Shown here piece after piece: positions 24,095 through 33,300 of a stretch of DNA of 40,479 nt (positions are counted from its first letter, which is position 1; every line of letters begins with the position of its first letter). The stretch covers positions 1 to 40,479 of the forward strand of contig NZ_LGTE01000025.1 in assembly GCF_001263415.1 (NCBI RefSeq). Direction: 5' to 3'. The DNA comes from Thermincola ferriacetica. GTDB taxonomy: Bacteria; Bacillota; Thermincolia; Thermincolales; Thermincolaceae. Made by a program: the position numbers and the translations under genes. A model generated the notes under the pieces. It was not told the origin of the DNA. It saw only the letters and a list, made by a program, of their open reading frames with translations, and made no database searches.

Positions 24095-24811
24095 ATGGCT
24101 AAAGGTTTTTTCATTATCGGCACCGATACCGGGGTAGGAAAAACTTTTGTTACCGCAGGATTAACAGGGGCCTTACGGGAAAGGGGAATTGACGCCGTAC
24201 CCTATAAACCTGTTCAGAGTGGAGCAGTTGCCGGTGAAGACGGTTTGCGGGCTCCAGATGTGGAATTCTATAAAAAGGTTGCTGATTTACCTGATGATAA
24301 GTTTAATACATATTCCCTTGTGCCTCCTCTGGCTCCCAGTTTAGCGGCGGAGCTAAGCCAGGTATCCATAGAGATAGACAAAATAAAAGAGGATTTCGTA
24401 AGCTTGTGTGTAAAATACCAAATAGTAATTGTCGAGGGGGCCGGTGGCCTTTTTGTTCCCTTAAAAGGTACGGGCTTCTTATTACCTGACTTAATCAAAG
24501 AATTCAATTTACCGGTTATCATTGTCGCCAGACCTGATTTGGGAACTATTAACCATACTGTTCTTACTGTCAGGTGTGCAGAGCAATTGGGCTTGAAAAT
24601 CAAGGGAATAATTTATAATGGATTTGATATAAACAATTTAACCCTGTCGGAAAAAACCAATCCTGAAATAATCGAAAAGATGACCAATATACCTACTTTA
24701 GGTAAAATACCAAAGGGAAAAGATATTGATATTGATACCTGCCAAATAGGCAACACCTTGGAATTGATAAAGAACAATGTAGATTTTGATTTATTACTTA
24801 ATAATACGTAG
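24095..24811 (+). CDS. bioD: Dethiobiotin synthetase
   Basis: ATP- and CO2-dependent ring closure of DAPA to dethiobiotin. 238 aa. P-loop GTDTGVGKT (residues 9-17), YKPVQSGA, and VEGAGGLFVPL. GGAGGGA lies 6 nt before the ATG. It is divergent from bioWFA and shares the control region with it. No bioB occurs in the window, so the final step is encoded elsewhere. Confidence 0.97.
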   Translation: MAKGFFIIGTDTGVGKTFVTAGLTGALRERGIDAVPYKPVQSGAVAGEDGLRAPDVEFYKKVADLPDDKFNTYSLVPPLAPSLAAELSQVSIEIDKIKEDFVSLCVKYQIVIVEGAGGLFVPLKGTGFLLPDLIKEFNLPVIIVARPDLGTINHTVLTVRCAEQLGLKIKGIIYNGFDINNLTLSEKTNPEIIEKMTNIPTLGKIPKGKDIDIDTCQIGNTLELIKNNVDFDLLLNNT

Positions 24812-24819
24812 GTGATAAT

Positions 24820-26382
24820 ATGCAAACTATTTTAGATTATGGACAGAGAAACAAAGTAGAGTTAAATCCACTGGCCCAAAGGTATACTGTAAAAATTAAA
24901 ATGCCGGGCTTAACAGACAATCAGGGTGATGTGGACCGGTTGCGCCGTTATTTGCCGGAATCCCTCAAGGGAGTGCATATTCCTCTTGAAGTGATGAGGA
25001 AACTGCCATCTGTATTCCTGGAAGGGGATTGGCAGGTTTCGGTTATTGTGGCCCAGGCAAAAGAAAACCCCTGGGTAATTGACATAGAACCGGAGGTTGG
25101 CAAAGGCAACTATTACGGGTTGGCTCTGGACATTGGGACTACCACCACCGTACTTTACCTTGTGGACCTAGCTTCAGGAGAAGTCCTGGGCAATGTTTCC
25201 TCTTATAATGGACAGGTAAAATACGGTGACGACATATTAACGAGGATTTACCTGGGCAGCACAGAAAACGGAAGGGAAAAACTTCGCCAGGCTGTCCTTG
25301 AGACTATCAACGGGCAGATACAGCAGGTAGTTTCTGAACACAATGTGGAACAGAACAAGATTTATGCCATGGTGGTTGCCGGAAATACCACCATGATTCA
25401 TCTTTTCCTGGGACTGGACCCGGCAAACATATGCCGTGAACCGTATATTCCGGTAGTTAACAGCCCCGGCATTCTAAAGGCTATCGAAGTGGGTGTGGCT
25501 ATCAACCCTTTAGCCCCTCTCTATTGTTTACCGAATGTGGGCAGTTATGTCGGAGGTGATGTGATTGCCGGTTTATTGGTAAGCGGAATGCATCAGAAAC
25601 CCGAATTATCTCTTCTGGTTGACATCGGGACCAACGGCGAAATGGTTTTGGGCAACAACGAGTGGCTGGTGACTTGTGCCGGTGCGGCCGGGCCGGCCTT
25701 GGAAGGTGGCGCTGCTGAGCATGGAATGCGGGCAGAAGCCGGTGCTATTTACAAAGTAAGTATTGATCCGGCAACGCTTCAAACTGATTATAGAGTAATC
25801 GGTTCCGTTAAGCCCAGGGGTATTTGCGGTTCGGGGTTAATCGATTGCATGGCTCAGATGCTGGTAGCAGGTATTATTGACCGTTCAGGCCGGTTTAATG
25901 ATGATTCCGGTGCATTTGTGATTGCCGGCGCCCAGGAAACGGCGACGGGACAGGATATAGTTGTTTCCCAGAAGGATATTCGCAGCCTTTTAAAAACCAA
26001 GGCCGCTGTTACGGCGGCAGTGGAGGTATTAATGGAAGGGGTAGGCTGTTCTTTTAAAGAGCTGGAAAAATTTTATGCCGCCGGAGCCTTTGGTGCATAC
26101 ATAGACCCGGAATCTGCCATAACGATTGGATTGTACCCGGACATTCCCCGGCAAAATATTATTTCCCTTGGTAACAGCTCTCTTGAAGGCGCCAGACTTG
26201 CCCTGCTGTCAAGGGAGAAAATTGATGAAGCTGAGACCTTGGCCAAAAGTATTACTTATTTTGAGCTGAATAACAACCGGGAATTTATGAAAAAGTTTAC
26301 ATCGGGACTTTTCCTGCCTCATATGGACCTGAACAGATACCCTAGTGTCAAGAAAAAACTACAAAACGTTAGTTTTGTATGA
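24820..26382 (+). CDS. RACo-like ASKHA-domain protein (DUF4445) lacking the ferredoxin domain
   Basis: 520 aa. Resembles the reductive activator of corrinoid proteins, which uses ATP to help reduce Co(II) corrinoid to Co(I). ALDIGTTTTVLYLVDL (about 103-118), VVAGNTTMIHLFLGL and LLVDIGTNGEMVLGN are the actin-like ATPase motifs. The first residues (LDYGQRNKVELNPLAQRYTV) correspond to the part that follows the [2Fe-2S] domain in full-length RACo, and there is no cysteine cluster before them. It starts 8 bp after bioD with a TAGGTGAT ribosome site, leaving no room for an upstream domain. It either uses a separate ferredoxin or does another job. Placement in a biotin unit is unexplained. Confidence 0.82.
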   Translation: MQTILDYGQRNKVELNPLAQRYTVKIKMPGLTDNQGDVDRLRRYLPESLKGVHIPLEVMRKLPSVFLEGDWQVSVIVAQAKENPWVIDIEPEVGKGNYYGLALDIGTTTTVLYLVDLASGEVLGNVSSYNGQVKYGDDILTRIYLGSTENGREKLRQAVLETINGQIQQVVSEHNVEQNKIYAMVVAGNTTMIHLFLGLDPANICREPYIPVVNSPGILKAIEVGVAINPLAPLYCLPNVGSYVGGDVIAGLLVSGMHQKPELSLLVDIGTNGEMVLGNNEWLVTCAGAAGPALEGGAAEHGMRAEAGAIYKVSIDPATLQTDYRVIGSVKPRGICGSGLIDCMAQMLVAGIIDRSGRFNDDSGAFVIAGAQETATGQDIVVSQKDIRSLLKTKAAVTAAVEVLMEGVGCSFKELEKFYAAGAFGAYIDPESAITIGLYPDIPRQNIISLGNSSLEGARLALLSREKIDEAETLAKSITYFELNNNREFMKKFTSGLFLPHMDLNRYPSVKKKLQNVSFV

Positions 26383-26383
26383 G

Positions 26384-26413
26384 AAAAACCGGGGAGTCAA
26401 GCCCCGGTTTTTT
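26384..26413 (+). terminator. Terminator of the bioD unit
   Basis: AAAACCGGGG and CCCCGGTTTT pair around a 7-nt loop, followed by TT. It lies directly after the stop of the RACo-like gene. The A-rich 5' side could also serve transcripts from the right. Confidence 0.9.
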
Positions 26414-26505
26414 GACCTATACCATCTGCCGGTATTCATTTAACACTTTATCAATAAGTAACGACCAGCTCTGGGCGGTGATGGGGTATGAGATATCCAT
26501 ATCAA

Positions 26506-27270
26506 TCAGGCGCTGGAAAAGTTGCGCAAAAATGCCCTGATTCTTTCGTTTGAAGGATTATCTATCAGTTCCCGGGGGTTTCCCTGCTCCACGATTTGGC
26601 CCTTGTCCATAAAAATTACCCTGTCCGCCACATCGCGGGCAAAATTCATTTCATGGGTTACCACCACCATGGTCATGTGTTCCGCTGCCAGGACCCGCAT
26701 GACTTTTAAAACCTCGCCCGTAAGTTCGGGGTCCAATGCTGATGTGGGTTCATCAAAAAACAATATGTCAGGTTTCATGGCCAGGGCTCTGGCGATAGCC
26801 ACACGCTGGCTTTGCCCTCCTGAAAGCTGGTAAGGATAGGCATCGGCCTTATCGCTCAGGCCCATCTTTTCCAGTAATTCCATAGCCAGGTCCCTGGCTT
26901 TGCTGCGGTCCATGCCTGCCACGTGAACCGGCGCCTCCGTTATGTTCTGCAGAACGGAAAAGTGGGGGAAAAGGTTAAAGTTTTGAAACACCATACCGAG
27001 GCGAAGCCTGATCTTACGGAGATGTGCTTCAGGGGCATAAAGCACTTTTCCCTCCCCGGTGGTATCGGCCATGACTTCTCCCCCGACTACAATAGTGCCG
27101 CGGTCAATTTTTTCCAGCAGATTAAGGCAGCGCAGCACAGTACTCTTCCCCGAGCCTGAGGGACCTATGACAGCTACCACTTCTCCCTTTTTCACCTCAA
27201 AAGAAACACCGGACAGCACTTCTTTGCCGTCATAGCTTTTGTGTAAGTTATGAACCTTGAGCATCTGCAT
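26506..27270 (-). CDS. Polar amino-acid ABC transporter, ATP-binding protein
   Basis: 254 aa, GlnQ/ArtP-like. Walker [11 protein letters not shown]-loop [16 protein letters not shown], signature [17 protein letters not shown], Walker [15 protein letters not shown] and switch His in VVVTHEM are all intact. AGGAGG precedes the start. Third gene of binding protein-permease-ATPase; together they import a polar amino acid whose identity is not shown by the sequence. Confidence 0.93.
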   Translation of the reverse strand: MQMLKVHNLHKSYDGKEVLSGVSFEVKKGEVVAVIGPSGSGKSTVLRCLNLLEKIDRGTIVVGGEVMADTTGEGKVLYAPEAHLRKIRLRLGMVFQNFNLFPHFSVLQNITEAPVHVAGMDRSKARDLAMELLEKMGLSDKADAYPYQLSGGQSQRVAIARALAMKPDILFFDEPTSALDPELTGEVLKVMRVLAAEHMTMVVVTHEMNFARDVADRVIFMDKGQIVEQGNPRELIDNPSNERIRAFLRNFSSA

Positions 27271-27284
27271 TATTTTTATTCCTC

Positions 27285-27950
27285 CTACCTGTAATAACCC
27301 AGTCTTCTTTCAAGGGTATGAAAAACCTTTTCTACCGCCCAATTCATGATCAGGTAGAACAAGCCGGCCACGAAAATAGGTGTAGTGGAAAAAATTCTTG
27401 AAGATTCGTTCTTGGCAACCCTGAATAGTTCGGAGATGCCAAGGACCGTAACCAGGGCAGTATCCTTTACCAGGGTAATAACCTCGTTGCTGACAGGGGG
27501 CAGGATCCTTTTTATTACCTGAGGCAGGATTATTCTGACAAAAGTCTGTGTCCTGGTAAAGCCCAGCACGGCTGCGGCTTCATATTGTCCCCGGGGTATG
27601 GACAGGATGCCACCCCTGTATATTTCCGCAAAATAGGCGGCATAGTTCAGGGAAAAGGCGATGACGGCCGCAATAAACCGGTCCAGGCTGAAACCTGGGA
27701 AAATGTAAGACGGTGTAAAATAAACGAACCAGATTTGTAAAAGTAATGGAGTTCCGCGCATTACAGAAATATACCACTTGATGGGGTTGCTTATCCATTT
27801 TTTTGTGGACAGCCTGCCAATAGCTACCAGCAGTCCCAGGGGCAGGGAAAACAGCAGGGTGAGGAAAAAAATCTGCAATGACGTCAGCGCCCCCCCGGCG
27901 AGGAGGCCAATCAGGTTCAAGAAACTCGCCAAATCCATGTCCGTAAACAT
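27285..27950 (-). CDS. Polar amino-acid ABC transporter, permease
   Basis: 221 aa with about five membrane segments (HisM/GlnP type). [15 protein letters not shown] in the central region and the EAA loop [20 protein letters not shown] contact the ATPase. 14 bp before the ATPase gene. As a single permease gene it would act as a homodimer. An ATG four codons on (27938) is an alternative start. Confidence 0.92.
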   Translation of the reverse strand: MFTDMDLASFLNLIGLLAGGALTSLQIFFLTLLFSLPLGLLVAIGRLSTKKWISNPIKWYISVMRGTPLLLQIWFVYFTPSYIFPGFSLDRFIAAVIAFSLNYAAYFAEIYRGGILSIPRGQYEAAAVLGFTRTQTFVRIILPQVIKRILPPVSNEVITLVKDTALVTVLGISELFRVAKNESSRIFSTTPIFVAGLFYLIMNWAVEKVFHTLERRLGYYR

Positions 27951-28030
27951 TTTATCTGACTCCTTTTACCGTTTATTTGTCCGGTTTATTTTATTTATCC
28001 CATTTTATTTGTCCTTTTCATTGTAATTAG

Positions 28031-28080
28031 AAAAACAAAAAAAGACAAGGGCCGGTGTCTTCCCGGCACCGGCCCCTGTG
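28031..28080 (-). terminator. Terminator/attenuator between binding protein and permease
   Basis: On the minus strand the arms CAGGGGCCGGTGCC and GGTGTC-type ACACCGGCCCTTG pair over 28045-28080, followed by CTTTTTTTG and TTTTT. It lies after the binding-protein stop and before the permease, so most transcripts would end there and a minority continue. Confidence 0.85.
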
Positions 28081-28122
28081 AAGGCTTGGTTGATTCAGAA
28101 GGTATTAAGGCGCACCAATTGG

Positions 28123-28947
28123 TTATTTTCCAACAGTGGTAATGTCTTTACCGAACCACTTGGTAGAAATCTCGGCCAGCTTGCCGTCTTTGGCCATAGC
28201 TTCGAGGGTTCTCTGAATCTTTTCCATCAGTTGTTTATCATTTTTGCGGAAGCCAATTCCGTATTCTTCGCTGGCCAGCGCTTCATCCAGCACTTTATAG
28301 CCCTTGTTTTTCATGGTGATGTAGTAACGGGCCACTATTTCGTCCATAAGGACGGCATCTATGCCGCCTTTTTCAAGGTCCATGAGGGCAGTCATGTTGT
28401 CATCAAATTCAACAACTTCACCAAGTTTAGCCTTGAAATCCTTTGCTCCCGCCAGGGCGTCAGCGGCGCTTGAACCTGCCTGCAGGCCCAGTTTCTTACC
28501 GGCCAGGTCGGCAAGATTGGTAAAATTGGAATTATTCATGACAATAATTACCTGGCGGTTTTTCATATAAGGTTTGGAGAAAAGGACATTTTGCTTACGA
28601 TCTTCGGTAATAGTAAAACCGTTCCAGATAGCATCGATGTTTCCTGTGTTGAGTTCCTGTTCCTTGGCATCCCAGTTAATGGGCTGTAACTTGAGTTTGA
28701 CGCCGAGGCGGGAGGTAACCTCCTTGGCGACATCCACGTCGAAGCCAACAATCTCACCTTTTTCATCCCTGAAACCCATAGGAGGGAAATTCTCATCAAG
28801 CCCCAGTACGAATTCTCCTTTTTCCTTTACCTTTTCCCAGGAGGGATCACTTGCCTGGGAGGAGGAAGGGGAGGAACCGCCGCAACCGGACAGAACCAAT
28901 ACTGCTGCCAGCAAAAGTAGGAGCGCCGTTAGAATGTACTTTTTCAT
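28123..28947 (-). CDS. Amino-acid ABC transporter substrate-binding lipoprotein
   Basis: 274 aa, SBP family 3. The signal peptide has lipobox VLSGC with lipidated Cys22, then a serine-rich linker (GGSSPSSSQASD). The mature domain carries FVLGLDENFPPMGFRDEKGE, VGFDVDVAKEV, WNGFTITEDRKQNVLFSKPY and LGLQAGSSAADAL. The Asp/Glu and Arg positions typical of amino-acid binding are present (ITEDRKQ), but ligand identity cannot be told. First gene of the transporter operon, and likely the most abundant product because a terminator follows it. Confidence 0.94.
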   Translation of the reverse strand: MKKYILTALLLLLAAVLVLSGCGGSSPSSSQASDPSWEKVKEKGEFVLGLDENFPPMGFRDEKGEIVGFDVDVAKEVTSRLGVKLKLQPINWDAKEQELNTGNIDAIWNGFTITEDRKQNVLFSKPYMKNRQVIIVMNNSNFTNLADLAGKKLGLQAGSSAADALAGAKDFKAKLGEVVEFDDNMTALMDLEKGGIDAVLMDEIVARYYITMKNKGYKVLDEALASEEYGIGFRKNDKQLMEKIQRTLEAMAKDGKLAEISTKWFGKDITTVGK

Positions 28948-29052
28948 CAGAACATCGTCCTTTCCCTGAAAGTTGTAAAATTTTTAGAGTTAACTACACT
29001 TGTTATTTTACTTTAAAACTTCACTTTAGTAAAGCATTAATCCAATGTTCGT

Positions 29053-29433
29053 TTAAAGGATATTTTTAAGGTTTAATGCCTCTTTTTCAGGGATATGTTT
29101 AAGCAGTAATTTGAGTTCTCCCAATTCTGCCAGAAGTTCGGGTTTTTCTCTGGTGTCCATATAATTTTTTAATCTGGCCATACTCATGTTGATGCTGTCC
29201 AGTTCCTGGTGGTCTATAAATACTGCCCAATTGGAACTGGTCCTGTCCCAGGACGATTTCAGTTTACTGAAGCCCTGTTCCGCCTGTTGCCAATTCCTGG
29301 CCCGGAGGTGTTTTTCCATTACCTGGATATGAGCCATAAGGTCATCGGTGGTATTGTTAATGTAATTATAGGTAAAAGTCGAAAACCCAACGAGTATTGC
29401 AAAGACAACCAGGGTAGCGACAAATGTTTTCAC
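29053..29433 (-). CDS. DUF4363 family protein
   Basis: 126 aa. One N-terminal membrane segment or signal (FVATLVVFAILVGFSTFTYN), then an all-helical extracytoplasmic domain with alternating charged residues (MEKHLRARNWQQAEQGFSKL and later WDRTSSNWAVFIDHQELD). I recall this as DUF4363, a Clostridia/Bacilli family of unknown function encoded beside DUF421 genes. 18 bp after the DUF421 stop, in one transcript. Confidence 0.75.
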   Translation of the reverse strand: MKTFVATLVVFAILVGFSTFTYNYINNTTDDLMAHIQVMEKHLRARNWQQAEQGFSKLKSSWDRTSSNWAVFIDHQELDSINMSMARLKNYMDTREKPELLAELGELKLLLKHIPEKEALNLKNIL

Positions 29434-29451
29434 GGTGCAAACCTCCCAAGT

Positions 29452-30123
29452 TTATGATTTTTTCTGATAATATAAATTGCCCTGCGTGTCAAGAGAGGCA
29501 AAAAGGACCTGTTTTGGGTCCGCAATACCAAAGCTGTTCAACTGCTGTTTTAACCATGCGACATCGAGGTTTAGTTTTGCAAGGTTTTTATACATTATTT
29601 CGCCGTCCACAATCAACGTGTAAGGCAGACCTTCGTATTTAGTTGGCAGATTCATATCTTCCGGAACAATCGGCCGTTTTTGCGATTTTGGTATGACACT
29701 TAACTGCCCGCTGGTTTCCAGAATGGCAAATTCCACATCCGAGATATTTGGTACATTTTTAACCCTTAGTTGTTCTAACAGGTCGTTAATGTTATACCGC
29801 AACCTCGCCAGTTCTTTCTCCTTAATTTTACCGTTTTCTATAAGTACGCTGGGAGTGCCGCAGATTACTGCCCGGGCGCGGCTGCTCTTGAGTGAAATAT
29901 AAGATAAAACTACCTGGGCCATTAAAAGTGTTAAAATAGGAGTTATTCCGTTTAGCAACGGGATGCCGGTGTTTTCCATCGGGATGGCGGCAAGTTCGGA
30001 CAGCATAATTGCTATGACCAGCTCATATGGCTGAAGCTGGCCAATTTCCCGTTTCCCCATAATGCGCATGGCAGTGGCGACAAATACAAAAAGTATAAGG
30101 GTTCGTATAATTACTATCAGCAT
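29452..30123 (-). CDS. DUF421 membrane protein (YetF/YcaP-like)
   Basis: 223 aa from the ATG at 30123, chosen for AAAGGAGGT at 5 nt; the frame is open to 30171 but that part overlaps the ribosome site. Three N-terminal membrane segments with AMRIMGKREIGQLQPYELVI and SELAAIPMEN, then a cytoplasmic double domain with SVLIENGKIKEKELARLRYN and a C-terminal repeat of the same kind (LIVDGEIMYKNLAKLNLDVA). Bacilli have several such YetF-like proteins; function unknown, some linked to spores. Operon with the DUF4363 gene. Confidence 0.88.
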   Translation of the reverse strand: MLIVIIRTLILFVFVATAMRIMGKREIGQLQPYELVIAIMLSELAAIPMENTGIPLLNGITPILTLLMAQVVLSYISLKSSRARAVICGTPSVLIENGKIKEKELARLRYNINDLLEQLRVKNVPNISDVEFAILETSGQLSVIPKSQKRPIVPEDMNLPTKYEGLPYTLIVDGEIMYKNLAKLNLDVAWLKQQLNSFGIADPKQVLFASLDTQGNLYYQKKS

Positions 30124-30216
30124 AGAATACCTCCTTTGTGTTATATGGGAATTATAACCATTCAGAAGCAATTTTAATCGTATACTTTAAAAAGCTCCAG
30201 GGTACTATAAGAATTG

Positions 30217-30242
30217 AAAAACCCACCAATTGGTGGGTTTTT
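30217..30242. terminator. Perfect 26-bp palindrome between divergent genes
   Basis: AAAAACCCACCAA and its exact complement meet without a spacer, so both strands read as stem plus T-run. It sits upstream of both the DUF421 gene and the glucan synthase gene, where a plain terminator is not expected; it may insulate the two or attenuate the long transcript to the right. Confidence 0.7.
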
Positions 30243-30303
30243 CAGCCACAAAGGGGGGCATAATAAGTTAGGACAAAAAATCAGGTAATGGTGATTTTAT
30301 AAA

Positions 30304-33300
30304 ATGAGCACTATAAACGGAGTAGAGAAGATGGAAATGAACAATAAACTACTTGGTCCCGAAGACATAGAAAAACACGCGGCGGAAATTGCCAAAAGCC
30401 ATCTGGTACAGGAAAAGGCCAGGTTTCCGAGATGGTTAATGACCCGGATTGGGAGCAAATATAAACATATCCTGGAAGTTTACAAAACCATCGACAGGGA
30501 GACAGGCGGAGGAATACCTTCGTCTTCTACGGCAGAGTGGCTCCTGGATAATTTTTATGTTATTGAAGAACAGGTAAAAGACATTAAACACGCTCTTGCC
30601 AGGAAACCCTATTTCCGGCTGCCAGCGCTTAAGAATGACCAAATGAAAGGCTATCCCAGGATATATGCCCTGGCTTTGGAGTTAGTCAATCATACGGACG
30701 GAATGATTGACGAAAAAACCCTGATGAATTTTGTCAGGGCTTACCAATCCCGCCAGCCGCTTTCCATGAGTGAGTTGTGGGCTATGGCAGTTATGCTCAG
30801 AATCGCACTGATAGAAAAAATCAGCCACATTTGTGACCAGTTAGGTGCGTATTATAGGCAGCGGTATGAGGCGCGCCGCACGGCCGACCTGATCGTCGGC
30901 GCTGTAGACAAGGGTGACAACGAGGTTCGGAGAGTAATCAATGAACAAATAGGCAATAAACCGGACGTCTACCCTTCTTTCATTGAACTTCTGGTCCAAA
31001 TGCTCAGAAAGCAGGGGAGGAAGACGGCGGCTGCAGTGGGATATCTTGATGAGAAACTTACAGAAAAGGGGTCTTCTTTAGAAAAGTTGATCAGTCTGGA
31101 ACACCGGATGCAGGCGGCCAGACAGGTTTCCATGGGTAATTCCATAACCAGTCTGCGCATGATAGCGGCTATAGACTGGAATGAGATTTTTGAATCCTTG
31201 AGTCAGGTGGAAGAGATTTTAAGACAGGACCCGGCCGGGATTTATAACCGGATGGATTTTGAGTCAAGGGACCATTACCGGCACATCATCGAAAAGATGG
31301 CCCAGTTTTATAACATTTCAGAGATTGAAGTTGCCCAAAAAGCATTGAGCTGTGCGCAGGAGGCGCCGGCGGAAGATAACGAGGGGCCGGTGCGGCATGT
31401 TGGTTACTACCTGGTCAGCGCCGGCAGAAAAAAGTTGGAAAGGCAAATTGGTATTAAACCCGGGGGGCTTAAGGCTGCCTTGAATTTTTTTAAACGATAT
31501 CCTTATGCCGTTTATTTTGGGTCTATCGCTCTGATTACCCTGGCCATTATGGCCTTAATCTTAACGTATGCTGCCGGTCAGGGGGGCGTGTCGCCTCTGG
31601 TGTTTTTTGTAACGGGGCTTGTTCTGTTAATACCTGTAAGTGATATTGCCATTAATATTGTAAATTTTACCGTCAGCCATATCTATGCGCCGACTGTGTT
31701 GCCAAAATTAGAGTTGAAAGACGGTATTCCCGAAGAAAACAGTACCATGGTGATTATTCCAACCCTCCTGCCTGATGCAAAGAGGGTGCGGGAACTTTTA
31801 GAGAAGCTGGAAGTTTATTACCAAGCCAATAAGGAAAATAATCTTTATTTCACCCTGGTGGGCGATTTTAAGGACGCCGATTCACCTGATACGCCAGATG
31901 ACCCTGTAATCGTTGAAACGGCGTTAGAGGGGATCAAAAAATTAAACCTGCGCTATGCCAAAGACAGGCCTGTTTTCTATTATTTCCACAGGGAGCGGCG
32001 GTTTAATGAAGCTCAGAACCAGTGGATGGGCTGGGAACGGAAGAGAGGAGCGATTATTGAGTTTAATGACCTGTTAAGGGGGGCTCAGGATACCAGTTTC
32101 ACGATATGCAGTTGTGACCCGGGCCAAATACCTGCTGTCAAGTATGTCATTACCCTTGATGCCGATACGAGTCTCCCCATGGGCGCTGCCAAAAGACTGA
32201 TCGGAACCATGGCCCATCCCCTGAATAAACCGGTAATTGACGCGGAAAAAGGAATTGTCATTAAAGGACACGGATTGTTGCAGCCGCGAATCGGGGTAAG
32301 TATTGACAGCGCCAATAAGACCCTTTTTTCCAGAATTTTTGCCGGGCAGGGGGGTATTGACCCTTATACTACGGCTGTTTCTGATGTGTATCAGGACCTC
32401 TTCGGGGAAGGAATTTTTACTGGAAAAGGGATTTATGAGCTGGATACTTTCCAAAAGGTACTCAAAGAGGCTATACCTGAAAACAGTGTATTAAGCCATG
32501 ACCTTTTGGAGGGCAGTTACGTAAGGGCGGGGTTGGTTACCGATATCGAATTAATTGACGGTTACCCGGCCCGCTACAATTCCTTTTCCATGCGACAGCA
32601 CCGCTGGGTCAGGGGAGACTGGCAGTTAATCCCCTGGTTAGCGGCCAGGGTAAAAGACAGGCGGGGAAAGTGGAGGAAAAATCCTCTTTCGCCATTGTCC
32701 AAATGGAAAATATTTGATAACCTGCGCAGAAGCCTGTTAAACCCCGCCTTGTTTGTGTTGATTTCTCTGGGCTTTGCCGCCCTGCCCGGCAATAGCCTGG
32801 TTTGGCTGGGATTAGCCATTGTTACTGTAACTTTTCCTACGGTAACCTATTTAATGGGCGGTATTTTGGCCAGGAATTACCACCTGGTAGAGGGAGGCAA
32901 GGGCCAGACTGTCATTACTGGGGTTAGGGCCAGTTTGTACCAGGCCATCCTCCAGTTTATCTTTATACCTTACCAGGCTTATTTGATGGCTGATGCTATA
33001 GTGAGAACCTTAGCCCGCGTCCTTGTTACAAGAAAAAATCTGCTGGAGTGGATTCCGGCAGCGGATCTGGAAGCTTTGCTGAGAAATGATTTGGTTACTT
33101 TTTACAGAAAAATGGGTATTTCTCCTTTAATGGGTTTGGCAGTCCTGGCGCTGGCGCTGGTGCGGCCCAGTACTTTTCCGGAAGTAATTGTGGCAGCTGC
33201 ACTCTTTGGTGTGTGGGCCGGCGCGCCTTACGTGGCCTTTCGGGTCAGCCAGGATTACGCAACCAGAGTTGATCCGTTAAACGAGCGCGAAAAGTCTGAA

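Noticed and set aside
26417-26500. 27-codon minus-strand frame after the ABC ATPase gene (MDISYPITAQSWSLLIDKVL and on)
   Set aside because: The peptide looks protein-like, but there is no ribosome site and the ATPase already has full family length, so a frameshifted tail is unlikely. Left as an unsupported small frame.
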